NCBI GenBank assembly: GCA_001566965.1
Contig: LSNW01000032.1
Span: forward strand, 310,001 to 374,000
DNA: 64,000 bases
Source of the DNA: Methylothermaceae bacteria B42
GTDB lineage: Bacteria; Pseudomonadota; Gammaproteobacteria; Methylococcales; Methylothermaceae
Direction of reading: 5' to 3'
The notes below the pieces were generated by a model, which saw only the letters and a list, made by a program, of their open reading frames with translations, did no database searches and was not told the DNA's origin. Of this stretch, positions 27,413 through 35,967 are shown piece by piece. Both the position numbers and the translations under genes were made by a program. Every line of letters begins with the position of its first letter. Position 1 is the first letter of the stretch.

Positions 27413-28458
27413 CGCCGCGCCAGGCCAATCATAAAAATCCCGGTCAAAAGCAGCAATGGCGGCTCTGGAATGGGCGTCAAAGGCGTACTGGGCGTCAAGG
27501 GTTCAAATGGATACCAATTGGTTTGCCCTGCGCAAAAACGCAAATGGTCCGGGATGGAGGTATCTGCGCATTTGTCCGACTCGGGATGGCCACGTAAGCT
27601 GGCGCCGATCAAATTGCCATCTAAATGGCCGTTGTAGAAAGCAATATCCGCCCATGGGGCAAGAATGCTGCCCTTCATGCCAATCTCGTGGAGTTTGAGC
27701 GTTTCTGCCTCGTAAAAATTAAACAATATGTCTTGGGTTAGACTGCCGTCATGGCGAGACGACTTTTCAGGCAAATTATCAGGAATACGCTCAAAATCGG
27801 TGCCAATTTTCCGGAAAAAGGCAAAATCGCTTATATCGGCTAGGTTTCCTGCGACATTGATGAGGATTGTCGCGTCCAAGGGAACATCGAGGTAGAAACC
27901 TTGGAGGGTATCGAACAAGGAAGATTCAAGCGTGAAAATATTGAGCGGTTGGTTACCTTCCAGAATCAAATCACAACCTGATTGAAAACACGCCTGGCGA
28001 AGCTCTCCGTTTTCCTCAAGCGCGTCCCATTGAAGGGACTTTTGCTTTATCTCATTTTCCATTTGACCGAAATTCAAAGGATTTCCGGGTATATAATCGC
28101 CATTGGGGTGATTCGGATCGTCATCATAAAATCCGACGTTATCTATCACAGCAATGCCGCCGCTGCGGGCGTTGCCATGGTAAATACGGCCATGGCTAAA
28201 ATTCAGATCTCCCCCGACAATAAGCGTATCTTTATGGTTAGCGCTGTCCCCCAATTGCCTGGCAATGCCATAATGGGAAAGGGTCAAATTTCCGCCAACC
28301 GCCAGCGCCCCTTCGATATCCGAATAGTGATGATCCATATCGCCAAAAACCAGGACATTAAAATCCCCGGCTTCTTCCAGGGTGATTGCGATGGCCTGTG
28401 ACGTGATGGGCGCAAGCAAGCCCATTCCCGCCAACAAAACCGCTGAAATGTTTTTCAT
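27388..28458 (-). CDS. Choice-of-anchor A surface protein with PEP-CTERM-type tail
   Basis: This 356-aa exported protein has a signal peptide (cleavage near SQAIA). Its N-terminal domain, FNVLVFGDMDHHYSDIEGAL followed by AVGGNLTLSHYG, is that of the choice-of-anchor A (collagen-binding-adhesin-like) family. The C-terminus has a Pro/Thr linker, IPEPP, a hydrophobic helix and Arg-Arg, which is a PEP-CTERM sorting signal processed by exosortase. A surface or matrix role beside the cellulose operon is plausible. No exosortase gene lies in the window. It is convergent with bcsC and 3 bp beyond the end of gnd. Confidence 0.82.
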   Translation of the reverse strand: MKNISAVLLAGMGLLAPITSQAIAITLEEAGDFNVLVFGDMDHHYSDIEGALAVGGNLTLSHYGIARQLGDSANHKDTLIVGGDLNFSHGRIYHGNARSGGIAVIDNVGFYDDDPNHPNGDYIPGNPLNFGQMENEIKQKSLQWDALEENGELRQACFQSGCDLILEGNQPLNIFTLESSLFDTLQGFYLDVPLDATILINVAGNLADISDFAFFRKIGTDFERIPDNLPEKSSRHDGSLTQDILFNFYEAETLKLHEIGMKGSILAPWADIAFYNGHLDGNLIGASLRGHPESDKCADTSIPDHLRFCAGQTNWYPFEPLTPSTPLTPIPEPPLLLLTGIFMIGLARRYSKAPNK

Positions 28459-28461
28459 AAA

Positions 28462-29976
28462 CTACTCCGGTATTTCCTGCTCTTGCCGGTCTCCTGACCA
28501 ATCGAGATGATAATGCTTGCCCCTGGGGCGATCAACCCGCTGGTAGGTGTGAGCGCCAAAATAATCCCGCTGCGCTTGAATCAAGTTGGCTGGCAAGGTC
28601 GCACTTCGGTAACTGTCAAAATACGCCAGCGCCGAACTCAATGCAGGGATAGGCTGGCCATTGACAACTGCTGAGGCAACCACTTTACGCCATGAAGCTT
28701 GACCAGAATGCACCACATCCCGGAAATAAGGATCGAGCAGCAAATTCTCCAACGCCGGATTGGCTTGATAGGCGCTGGTAATTTTCTGCAGAAAACGCGC
28801 CCGGATAATACAGCCACCCCGCCAGATTTTCGCCAGGGTGGCAAAATCAAAATGCCAGCCAAATGGGTTCTGGGCTTCCCTAAGCAACTGAAATCCCTGG
28901 GCATAGGCACATATTTTGGCGCCATATAAAGTGGCTTGGATTTGTTTTTTAAATGCACTTGGATCAGTGGGCAATTGGGGTTCAGGGGCAGGGAAAATGC
29001 TGCTGGCCTTCTGTCGTTCCTGTTTCATGGCGGACATATAGCGGGCAAATACTGCTTCGGCTAGGGAGTTGGTTGGGACGCCAAGATCCAAGGCACTGAT
29101 GGCGGTCCATTTGCCCGTGCCTTTTTGTCCCGCGACATCCAGGATTTTTTCCACCAGAAAACCTTCGCCATGGGGATCGGGTTGCTGCAATATATCGGCG
29201 GTGATTTCAATTAAATAGCTGGCCAGATCTCCCTGATTCCAGGTAGTAAACAATTGGCCGATTTGATTTTCAGGCAGTTTCAGCAGGTGCTTGAGGAGCC
29301 AATAACACTCGGCGATCAACTGCATGTCGATATATTCGATGCCATTGTGAACCATTTTGACATAGTGCCCGGCGCCATTTTCCCCCACCCGCGCGGCACA
29401 GGGCTCGCCCCCTGTGACTGGCCTGCCGGGTTTGGCCCCTTCGATGGGTTCGCCGGTTTTAGGGTCGACCTTGGCGGCGATAGCCATCCAAATGGGCTCG
29501 ATTTTTTGCCATGCTTCGAGTGTCCCTCCGGCCATCAAAGAAGGTCCATAACGGGCGCCGGTTTCACCGCCAGAAACCCCGGAGCCGATAAAATCGATAT
29601 TCTGCTGGCGAAGCTCGCGTTCCCGCCGAATCGTATCCAGCCAATAGGCGTTGCCGCAATCGACAATGACATCACCAGGGTCGAGAAAGGCAAGCAGGCT
29701 TTCGATGGTCAAGTCCGTTGGCTTGCCTGCTTTAACCAGCAGCAGAATTTTTCTCGGTTTTTCGATTGCCTGAACAAAAGCTTCCAGCTCATGAAATCCC
29801 AAAATCGATTGCCACGAAGGTTCGTGTTGGCGGCAATAGTTTAAAAATTCATTGGTCACGTGGGGAGTGCGGTTATAGACCGCTGTTTGGTAACCGTGAT
29901 CCGCCAGATTCAGGCTGAGATTTTTCCCCATGACCCCCAGTCCAATCACTCCCAACTGCGCTTTTATAGCCGTCAT
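28462..29976 (-). CDS. gnd: 6-phosphogluconate dehydrogenase, decarboxylating
   Basis: This oxidative pentose-phosphate enzyme converts 6-phosphogluconate to ribulose-5-phosphate with NADP. The 504-aa protein shows LGVIGLGVMGKNLSLNLADHG, the SGVSGGETGARYGPSLMAGG substrate loop and the catalytic KMVHNGIEY. An insertion of about 18 residues (DPKTGEPIEGAKPGRPVT) precedes the catalytic segment and is longer than in E. coli Gnd. ATG 29976 is chosen because GGAGG lies 8 bases upstream; an in-frame TTG at 29991 would contain that site. Confidence 0.95.
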   Translation of the reverse strand: MTAIKAQLGVIGLGVMGKNLSLNLADHGYQTAVYNRTPHVTNEFLNYCRQHEPSWQSILGFHELEAFVQAIEKPRKILLLVKAGKPTDLTIESLLAFLDPGDVIVDCGNAYWLDTIRRERELRQQNIDFIGSGVSGGETGARYGPSLMAGGTLEAWQKIEPIWMAIAAKVDPKTGEPIEGAKPGRPVTGGEPCAARVGENGAGHYVKMVHNGIEYIDMQLIAECYWLLKHLLKLPENQIGQLFTTWNQGDLASYLIEITADILQQPDPHGEGFLVEKILDVAGQKGTGKWTAISALDLGVPTNSLAEAVFARYMSAMKQERQKASSIFPAPEPQLPTDPSAFKKQIQATLYGAKICAYAQGFQLLREAQNPFGWHFDFATLAKIWRGGCIIRARFLQKITSAYQANPALENLLLDPYFRDVVHSGQASWRKVVASAVVNGQPIPALSSALAYFDSYRSATLPANLIQAQRDYFGAHTYQRVDRPRGKHYHLDWSGDRQEQEIPE

Positions 29977-30057
29977 TAAATATGCCTCCAAAATGCAACT
30001 TAAAGAAATAATCTATTATCTATAGACAAACAATAAAATCTTTGCTTAAAATAAGGT

Positions 30058-30135
30058 TCGATGAGCCAATTGGTTCACGGCAAGATCGATACGTTATTGT
30101 AATCGATCTATGGAAGAACCCTGATTCATCAGGGT
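30058..30135 (+). other. Hairpin-rich leader before a small membrane-protein gene
   Basis: Three successive inverted repeats occur between gnd and the small gene at 30173: a near-palindrome around CCAATTGG (30061-30077), AGATCGAT/ATCGATCT (30083-30090 and 30102-30109) and ACCCTGA/TCAGGGT with a TTCA loop (30118-30135) followed by GATTTTAA. They could form a structured 5' leader or an attenuator. AT-rich sequence upstream (29990-30055) probably contains the divergent promoters. Confidence 0.35.
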
Positions 30136-30172
30136 GATTTTAACTATAAAACTACAAGTATGAGGTGGAGAA

Positions 30173-30337
30173 ATGGCAGACGAAACCCAAGAAAAAGACA
30201 ATTTTTGGTTGATTATCGGAGTTCTGATTGCTGCGGTAGTGGTCGGTGTAATTCTGCTCAAGAAGCGGGAAACTTCTTCCGTCCCCTATCAGGCATGGGA
30301 AGAAATCCGGGCGGAAGAAGCAAAAGCTAAAAAATAA
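30173..30337 (+). CDS. Small single-span membrane protein, 54 aa, unknown
   Basis: ATG 30173 is preceded by GAGGTGGAG at a good distance. The 54-aa product has an acidic N-terminus (MADETQEKDN), one hydrophobic helix (WLIIGVLIAAVVVGVILL), a Lys-Lys-Arg stop-transfer signal and a charged C-terminal helix rich in Glu, Ala and Lys. It is followed by a strong terminator. I do not recognise the family. The good ribosome-binding site and tight gene-terminator layout argue that it is real. Confidence 0.75.
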   Translation: MADETQEKDNFWLIIGVLIAAVVVGVILLKKRETSSVPYQAWEEIRAEEAKAKK

Positions 30338-30366
30338 TAACAATACACCCTTCCGTGCCATAACTT

Positions 30367-30399
30367 AGAAGGCCCCTTATGTTTAGGGGCCTTCTTTTA
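30367..30399. terminator. Rho-independent terminator between small gene and ychF
   Basis: AGAAGGCCCCT (30367-30377) pairs with AGGGGCCTTCT (30385-30395) across a 7-base loop and is followed by TTTT. The symmetric A and T flanks let it serve both convergent genes. Confidence 0.88.
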
Positions 30400-30421
30400 T
30401 AGGACCAACCATGGTGATTAT

Positions 30422-31513
30422 TTAGACATTGAAACGAAAGTGCGCTACATCGCCTTCCTGCATCACATATTCCTTGCCCTCCAAGCGCCATTTACCGGCG
30501 TCTTTCGCGCCCTGCTCACCGCGATAGCGGATAAAATCCTCAAAGGCGATTATCTCGGCGCGTATAAATCCCTTTTCGAAATCGGTATGAATCACGCCCG
30601 CGGCCTGGGGCGCCGTTGCGCCCTTGTGGACAGTCCAGGCCCGTACTTCCTTTTCTCCAGCGGTAAAAAAAGTTTGCAGGTTCAATAACCGGTACGCGGC
30701 CCGTACCACCCGGTCCAGACCTGCTTCGGCAAGGCCCAGTTCTTCCAGAAAGGCGTGTTTGTCTTCTTCGTCCAGCTGTACGATTTCCGCCTCGATGGCA
30801 GCGCAAACCGGCACGACTTCGGCATTTTCGGCCTTTGCATATTCTTTCACCTGCTCAAGCAAAGGATTATCTTCAAACCCGCTTTCTTCCACATTGGCAA
30901 TGTAAAGGGTTGGTTTGGCGGTCAATAAATGCCATCCCTTTAAACGGTTTGTTTCATCTTCGGTGAGCGATAAGCGCCGGATGGGTTCACCACGATCCAG
31001 CTGGGCCGCGAGTTTTTCCAGCAATGACTTTTCCGAGAGCGCTTCTTTATCCCCCGATTTGGTGCTTCGAATCGCTTTCTGCAGGGCTTTTTCCACGGTT
31101 GCCAGATCCGCAAGCATCAATTCGGTATTGATGACTTCAATATCGCGTATTGGGTCTACAGAACCTGCCACGTGTGTCACATCGCCGTCATTAAAACAGC
31201 GTACCACGTGGGCAATGGCGTCGGTTTCCCGGATATGGCCTAAAAATTGGTTGCCAAGCCCTTCTCCCTTGGAGGCACCTGCTACCAAACCGGCAATATC
31301 GACAAATTCAATGGTGGTGGGCAGGGTTCTTTGGGGCTGGATAATTTCCGCCAGCTGTTGCAGGCGGGGATCAGGTACCGGCACGACGCCAACATTGGGA
31401 TCAATGGTACAGAAAGGGTAATTTTCCGCAGCAATTTCGGCGCGGGTCAATGCATTGAAAAGGGTGGACTTGCCCACATTGGGCAATCCCACAATGCCAC
31501 AGTGTAGTGCCAT
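30422..31513 (-). CDS. ychF: Redox-regulated ATPase/GTPase YchF (OLA1 family)
   Basis: The 363-aa protein has the same length as E. coli YchF and the family motifs [18 protein letters not shown] (P-loop), [17 protein letters not shown] (G3 region) and a TGS-like C-terminus with [19 protein letters not shown] and [10 protein letters not shown]. The start is ATG 31513; a frame extension of 19 codons upstream has no support. Usually pth precedes ychF in gammaproteobacteria, but here manC does, 66 bp upstream. Confidence 0.95.
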   Translation of the reverse strand: MALHCGIVGLPNVGKSTLFNALTRAEIAAENYPFCTIDPNVGVVPVPDPRLQQLAEIIQPQRTLPTTIEFVDIAGLVAGASKGEGLGNQFLGHIRETDAIAHVVRCFNDGDVTHVAGSVDPIRDIEVINTELMLADLATVEKALQKAIRSTKSGDKEALSEKSLLEKLAAQLDRGEPIRRLSLTEDETNRLKGWHLLTAKPTLYIANVEESGFEDNPLLEQVKEYAKAENAEVVPVCAAIEAEIVQLDEEDKHAFLEELGLAEAGLDRVVRAAYRLLNLQTFFTAGEKEVRAWTVHKGATAPQAAGVIHTDFEKGFIRAEIIAFEDFIRYRGEQGAKDAGKWRLEGKEYVMQEGDVAHFRFNV

Positions 31514-31568
31514 AATGGTTCCATATAGGTAAGGGTTAAAAAAACGGGCAATTGTTAAATTAGTGATC

Positions 31569-31592
31569 AAAAGCGATAGTTATTCACTATCG
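31569..31592 (-). terminator. Possible terminator at the end of manC
   Basis: On the minus strand CGATAGT and ACTATCG (31586-31592 and 31574-31580) form a 7-bp stem around GAATA, followed by CTTTT. The stem includes the manC stop codon. It is AT-rich, so termination before ychF may be partial. Confidence 0.4.
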
Positions 31593-33022
31593 TCAAAGCG
31601 GAGGATATCGTCTTCTTCCAAATAGCTTCCAGATTGGACTTCAATCAGTTCCAGAGGGATTTTTCCTGGATTTTCCAGCCGGTGTTTGACGCCGATGGGA
31701 ATATAGGTGGATTGATTCTCGGTAAGCAGAAAAGTTTCCTCACCCCGGGTTACCCGGGCGGTTCCTTGCACCACAATCCAGTGCTCTGCCCGGTGATGAT
31801 GTAACTGAGAAACCACTACCGCGCTGGGTTTCACCGTTAAACGATTGACCTTATAACGATCGCCTTTGCCGATGGTTTCAATGGTGCCCCAGGGCCGGTG
31901 AATTTTGGGGTGATGGAGATACTCGTAACGGCCTGCTTGTTTTAAATATTCCGCAACACTGCGAACTTTCTGAGCACAGTCCTTGTGAGTGACCAGTATG
32001 GCATCGGTAGTCTCGGCGACGATCAAATCCTTGACGCCGATGGCCGCCACCAGGCGATCATTGGCATAGACCAAAGTATCCTCAACATCCTCGATAAAAA
32101 CATCGCCGCGCAGAATATTGCCATGTTCATCCGTCTCGCTGACATCCCACATCGCTGGCCAAGCGCCCAAATCGGACCAACCGGCATCCAAGGGCAGGAC
32201 AAGCGCGCTTCCTGGGTTATGGCTGGTAATCTTTTCCATGACTGCGTAGTCAATGGAATCGGAAGGGCACTGGGCGAATTGGGTTGGATCAAGGCGGAAA
32301 AAATCCGCGTCTTGTTGCCCTCTCTCCAGCGCTTGTTGGCACGCGGCCAAAATGTCCGGGCGGAAGCGTTCAATCGCCTCCAGCCAGACGCTGGCGCGCA
32401 TCACAAAGATTCCGCTATTCCATAAATATTGGCCCGATGCCAGATATTCCCGAGCGGTTTCCAGATTTGGCTTCTCTTCGAAAGCATCCAGTACGAATGC
32501 GGACTTGTCGAAAGCATCTCCCTTGCGAATATAGCCAAAACCGGTTTCTGGATGGGTAGGAACGATGCCAAAGGTAATCAGATACCCTTCCTGGGCCAAT
32601 TTCACCGCATGGGCCAGGGTTTCACAAAAAATTTCCTGGTGACGAATGACATGATCGGAAGGCATGACCACCAGAGCCGGATCGTTGTCTTCCTGACGGG
32701 CCAACAGGGCCGCCACTGTCAAAGCAGGCGCGGTGTTCCGCCCCACCGGTTCCAAAATAATGGCGGGATGAGACAGGCCCAATTCCCGCAATTGTTCCGC
32801 TACCAGAAAACGATGGGCTTCATTGCATACCACCAGGGTGGTGCAACGCGCTATCTCATGATGACTTTGCTCCAAACAACGAACCCTGTCCACGGTTTGT
32901 TGCAGCAAGGTTTTATTGCCTGTGAGTGCTAGAAATTGTTTCGGATAAGCGACCCGTGACAGAGGCCAAAGGCGGGTGCCAGATCCTCCCGAGAGGATGA
33001 CCGCTTGAATTGCAATCTTCAT
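31580..33022 (-). CDS. manC: Mannose-1-phosphate guanylyltransferase / mannose-6-phosphate isomerase
   Basis: This bifunctional 480-aa enzyme makes GDP-mannose for polysaccharides. The N-terminal nucleotidyltransferase shows LSGGSGTRLWPLSR and the activating Lys in AYPKQF, plus a later FEEKP. The C-terminal cupin isomerase domain has HPKIHRPWGTIETI and QLHHHRAEHWIVVQGTARV. It belongs to the AlgA/CpsB/ManC family. The adjacent genes are not polysaccharide genes, though ugd, gnd and bcs lie within 14 kb. Confidence 0.93.
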   Translation of the reverse strand: MKIAIQAVILSGGSGTRLWPLSRVAYPKQFLALTGNKTLLQQTVDRVRCLEQSHHEIARCTTLVVCNEAHRFLVAEQLRELGLSHPAIILEPVGRNTAPALTVAALLARQEDNDPALVVMPSDHVIRHQEIFCETLAHAVKLAQEGYLITFGIVPTHPETGFGYIRKGDAFDKSAFVLDAFEEKPNLETAREYLASGQYLWNSGIFVMRASVWLEAIERFRPDILAACQQALERGQQDADFFRLDPTQFAQCPSDSIDYAVMEKITSHNPGSALVLPLDAGWSDLGAWPAMWDVSETDEHGNILRGDVFIEDVEDTLVYANDRLVAAIGVKDLIVAETTDAILVTHKDCAQKVRSVAEYLKQAGRYEYLHHPKIHRPWGTIETIGKGDRYKVNRLTVKPSAVVVSQLHHHRAEHWIVVQGTARVTRGEETFLLTENQSTYIPIGVKHRLENPGKIPLELIEVQSGSYLEEDDILRFDDSE

Positions 33023-33055
33023 ATCGTCTTTTGATAATTTTTAAAAATATTATGC

Positions 33056-33080
33056 GCTAAAATCCAAAAGGATTTTTAGC
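33056..33080 (-). terminator. Terminator-like stem at the end of the GGDEF gene
   Basis: On the minus strand GCTAAAAATCC, a TTTT loop and GGATTTTAGC form a near-perfect stem that includes the stop codon of the diguanylate cyclase gene. An AT-rich stretch ending in TTTTT follows. Confidence 0.5.
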
Positions 33081-34236
33081 ACTTGACTACAACTTGATTG
33101 CGGCCACTACGTTTGGCTTTGTAAAGCGCAGCATCGGCTTCCCGGAGCATGGCTTCCAATTGGGGGTGACCCTCCGAAGGTCGCCAACAACTCACCCCAA
33201 TACTGACGGAAACGTTAATGTGATGATTTTGGTAAATAATTGGTAAAGATTGAATGGATTGACGGATCCTTTCTGCCAAACTTTTCCCTGACTCGCAATC
33301 GGTTTCCGGCATGAGAAGAACGAATTCCTCTCCGCCAAAACGCGCCAAAATATCGCTTTGGCGAACTGCATTTTGCAACATTGTGGCAATCTTTTGCAAG
33401 ACCAGATCCCCGCCAGCGTGACCATAGCGATCATTGATAGATTTAAAGCGATCCAAATCGAGTAAGGCGAGGCTTACGGCTTCGCCATTTCTATCCGCGC
33501 GGGCCAAGATTTTTTCTGTGGCAGGAAAAAAATAACGGCGGTTGTAGAGGCCGGTCATTTCGTCCCTGAGGGATAAATGTTCATATTTAGCTTTCAATAA
33601 CTGCGCTTCTCCCAAAGCAGATTCAAGCTCTGTAGTACGGAGGCGGATTTTCCTTTCCATTCGCCGCAGCAGTCTATTGTTGCTGATCAGTTGACCCAAA
33701 ATACCGCAATAGACGATTAACAACCGTTGGTGCCATTCATTAAAAAAGTTGGGTTGAGGGTGGGAAATATTCAAAACTCCCAGCAGTTCTCCTGCCGCTT
33801 CAATTGGGGCACACATCAGGGAACCGGGAATATTATTGGATGATTGACCTTGTTTTACTTGAAATCTTGGATCTTCATGACAATTGCGGCAATGTTGGAT
33901 TGTCCGGCTCTGGGCTGTGGTACCAATGACGCCTTCGCCAATTTGAAACCGTTGCGGGGCATGCTTTTTTACCGGGTTGTCATCGAGCATATCCTCCCAG
34001 TCCAAACCGGAGGCATTGACTAATTCATTACCTTGCAAAAGGAATACCGAACAGCGCTCCATATCCTGGTTCTGGATTAATACTTTAAGCGCAGAGCGGA
34101 TCAGGCTATTTTCATCTTGGGCCAAGCTGCCAAGGGCAACAAGAGAACGGAGGGCGGACAGGGAGTTGAGTAACTCGAGAAATTGCGGTCCAAGATCCTC
34201 GGCCGATTCTCGTTTAACGGTGTATTCTGTATTCAT
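33076..34236 (-). CDS. GAF-domain diguanylate cyclase (GGDEF)
   Basis: The 386-aa soluble protein has a GAF-like sensor domain (about residues 40-190), a short coiled coil and a GGDEF domain with DEMTGLYNRRYF, DLDRFKSINDRYGHAGGD and the intact active site RFGGEEF. It should make cyclic di-GMP. No inhibitory RxxD site is visible where expected; an MLREAD segment lies later. Two or three Cys and His in the GAF domain (HCRNCHED) could bind a ligand or metal. It is the last gene of a DUF455-HDOD-GGDEF operon, 5 bp after the HDOD gene. BcsA's PilZ domain is a possible target. Confidence 0.9.
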   Translation of the reverse strand: MNTEYTVKRESAEDLGPQFLELLNSLSALRSLVALGSLAQDENSLIRSALKVLIQNQDMERCSVFLLQGNELVNASGLDWEDMLDDNPVKKHAPQRFQIGEGVIGTTAQSRTIQHCRNCHEDPRFQVKQGQSSNNIPGSLMCAPIEAAGELLGVLNISHPQPNFFNEWHQRLLIVYCGILGQLISNNRLLRRMERKIRLRTTELESALGEAQLLKAKYEHLSLRDEMTGLYNRRYFFPATEKILARADRNGEAVSLALLDLDRFKSINDRYGHAGGDLVLQKIATMLQNAVRQSDILARFGGEEFVLLMPETDCESGKSLAERIRQSIQSLPIIYQNHHINVSVSIGVSCWRPSEGHPQLEAMLREADAALYKAKRSGRNQVVVKC

Positions 34237-34241
34237 CTGTG

Positions 34242-35120
34242 TTAGTGGAATTGGCGCGCAAGGGTCTGTAATTCCTGCTTTTTCATGCCAACTCTGGCCA
34301 TGATTTTTTCAATGGCTTGAGAAGGTATATTTAGAAGCCGGCTCAATTCTCCCACTCCGGGTTCTATATCTTCACTGTCGAGAATCATGGATGAAAGCTG
34401 CCTGGCACCAGCCAATAATTGCGATAACCTTGGCGCCTGATGTAGTTGTTCCAGCCCTTGACTTTGGTCACCAATCGCATGGGCATAGATTTCAGGCAGT
34501 TGCCAGCGCAGTATGATCCATTTACCAATTTGATATTGATCGGTTTCAAATTTTTCTTGCAGCAATTGGTGAATACAGACTGAATCTTGACGGGCCTCTT
34601 GGAAAATTTGCTGCATTAATTCTGGCTGACCACTGACAAGAGCAAGGATGCCCAATTGCATCAATAATCCAGCGGTGTAAGCCAAGGCAGGTTCTGGTTT
34701 TTCTGGATCTGTGAGAGCAAAGGTAAGTTGTTGGGCAAATTGGGCATTCAGCAAAGTATTCAACCAAAAACGTTCGGAATGAAATCCAGGGCATTGGGCA
34801 GGCTTCAAGTTTTCGGCAAGCATTATGGCGAGTGAAAGGCTTTTCACCATATTCAAACCCAAATGAACAATGGCTTCCTTGAGGGTGTGAATTTTTCCTG
34901 CCCGGCCAAAATAGGCAGAATTGGCCAGTCCAACCAGCCTTGCAGTGAGAGCAGGACACTCCGCCAATAATTCTCCCAGCAACTCGATATCGATATCCGG
35001 ATCATTGACCGCTGCCAAAATCCGTTGCCGGTTTTGTGGCAATGGAGGCAGAGATTTGAGTTTTTGAATTTCAAAGCGCAGGGTCTGGGCGTGCATCACA
35101 ACCAATGATTGAGCTGTCAT
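34242..35120 (-). CDS. HDOD domain signal-transduction protein
   Basis: The 292-aa protein contains an HDOD domain: LKSLPPLPQNRQRIL, then CPALTARLVGLANSAYFGR and TLKEAIVHLGLNMVKSLSLA. HDOD proteins are catalytically inactive relatives of HD-GYP proteins that act in signalling. I start at ATG 35120, four bases after the stop of the upstream ferritin-like gene. The tail (about 240-292) is helical. The pairing with a GGDEF gene suggests one signalling unit. Confidence 0.85.
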   Translation of the reverse strand: MTAQSLVVMHAQTLRFEIQKLKSLPPLPQNRQRILAAVNDPDIDIELLGELLAECPALTARLVGLANSAYFGRAGKIHTLKEAIVHLGLNMVKSLSLAIMLAENLKPAQCPGFHSERFWLNTLLNAQFAQQLTFALTDPEKPEPALAYTAGLLMQLGILALVSGQPELMQQIFQEARQDSVCIHQLLQEKFETDQYQIGKWIILRWQLPEIYAHAIGDQSQGLEQLHQAPRLSQLLAGARQLSSMILDSEDIEPGVGELSRLLNIPSQAIEKIMARVGMKKQELQTLARQFH

Positions 35121-35124
35121 TGGT

Positions 35125-35940
35125 TTAAAGTATAGAAGACATTGCCTCCAAACGCTGGAGCTCTTCAATAGTAAACCCTGCTTGCAGTCTCAGGTTTTGG
35201 TTAATGGGCCTGCGTATTTTTCCGCCAAGATACTTTTCGATCATTTGAAAGTAAACGCTTTGCGGATTTTGTTCTTCTGCATGGCATAGGGTTTGAAACC
35301 AGCGGCTACCCTTGGCAACATGCCCTATCTCGTCGGAGAGAATTTTCGTTAAAATCCCGGCGCTTTTTGTATCGCCGACTTGTTCAAGCCTGTCAATCAT
35401 CGCTGGCGTGACATCCAGTCCCCTCGCTTCCATGAAACGAGGCACCAAGGCCATCCTGGCGAGGATATTTTCCGCAGTATCTTCCGCAATTTGCCAGAGC
35501 CCGTTGTGAACGGGCAAATCCCCATAATCGGCGCCAAGTTCATTCAATCGGTTCCTCAGCAGGCAAAAATGGGTCATTTCTTCTATGGCCACTTCCAGCC
35601 AATCACGATAATAAGTGACTGGTAAGTTACGATAGCGGTAAACGCCATCCCAATGGAGCATAATGGCGTTGAATTCGATATGGGCGACTGCATGCAACAA
35701 TGCCACCCTGCCCTCTACGGTAGATAACTTGCGTTGCTTTAAATCTTTAGGTTCTACCCAGCGCAGTTGTTTTGGAAATTGCACCCGGTCTATGGGCAAC
35801 GGCGGGAAGGCTTCCGAAAAATCCAGGGATTGACTTTCGAGAAGCTGTTTGGCTCGACAGGTAATGTCTAACTTGCTTTCCAAATTTGGAGAAGTCAAAC
35901 AGGCCTCGGCAAGTTGAAAAATATTGTTCATAATCTGCAC
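35125..35940 (-). CDS. DUF455 ferritin-like protein
   Basis: The 271-aa helical protein has the DUF455 layout with carboxylate-histidine clusters typical of di-iron ferritin-like folds: AVAHIEFNAI, IEEMTHF and SDEIGHVAKGSRW. A metal-dependent role is likely, but the reaction is unknown. It is the first gene of the HDOD-GGDEF operon and diverges from the deacetylase-like gene by 27 bp, so the two probably share a control region. Start could be ATG 35940 or the ATG three codons later. Confidence 0.85.
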   Translation of the reverse strand: MQIMNNIFQLAEACLTSPNLESKLDITCRAKQLLESQSLDFSEAFPPLPIDRVQFPKQLRWVEPKDLKQRKLSTVEGRVALLHAVAHIEFNAIMLHWDGVYRYRNLPVTYYRDWLEVAIEEMTHFCLLRNRLNELGADYGDLPVHNGLWQIAEDTAENILARMALVPRFMEARGLDVTPAMIDRLEQVGDTKSAGILTKILSDEIGHVAKGSRWFQTLCHAEEQNPQSVYFQMIEKYLGGKIRRPINQNLRLQAGFTIEELQRLEAMSSIL

Positions 35941-35967
35941 TGGGATTGTTGAAATAGCAGGAAGACA

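Noticed and set aside
30058-30110. A tRNA gene suggested by GGTTCGA near 30056.
   Set aside because: No cloverleaf, anticodon stem or acceptor stem can be drawn around it.
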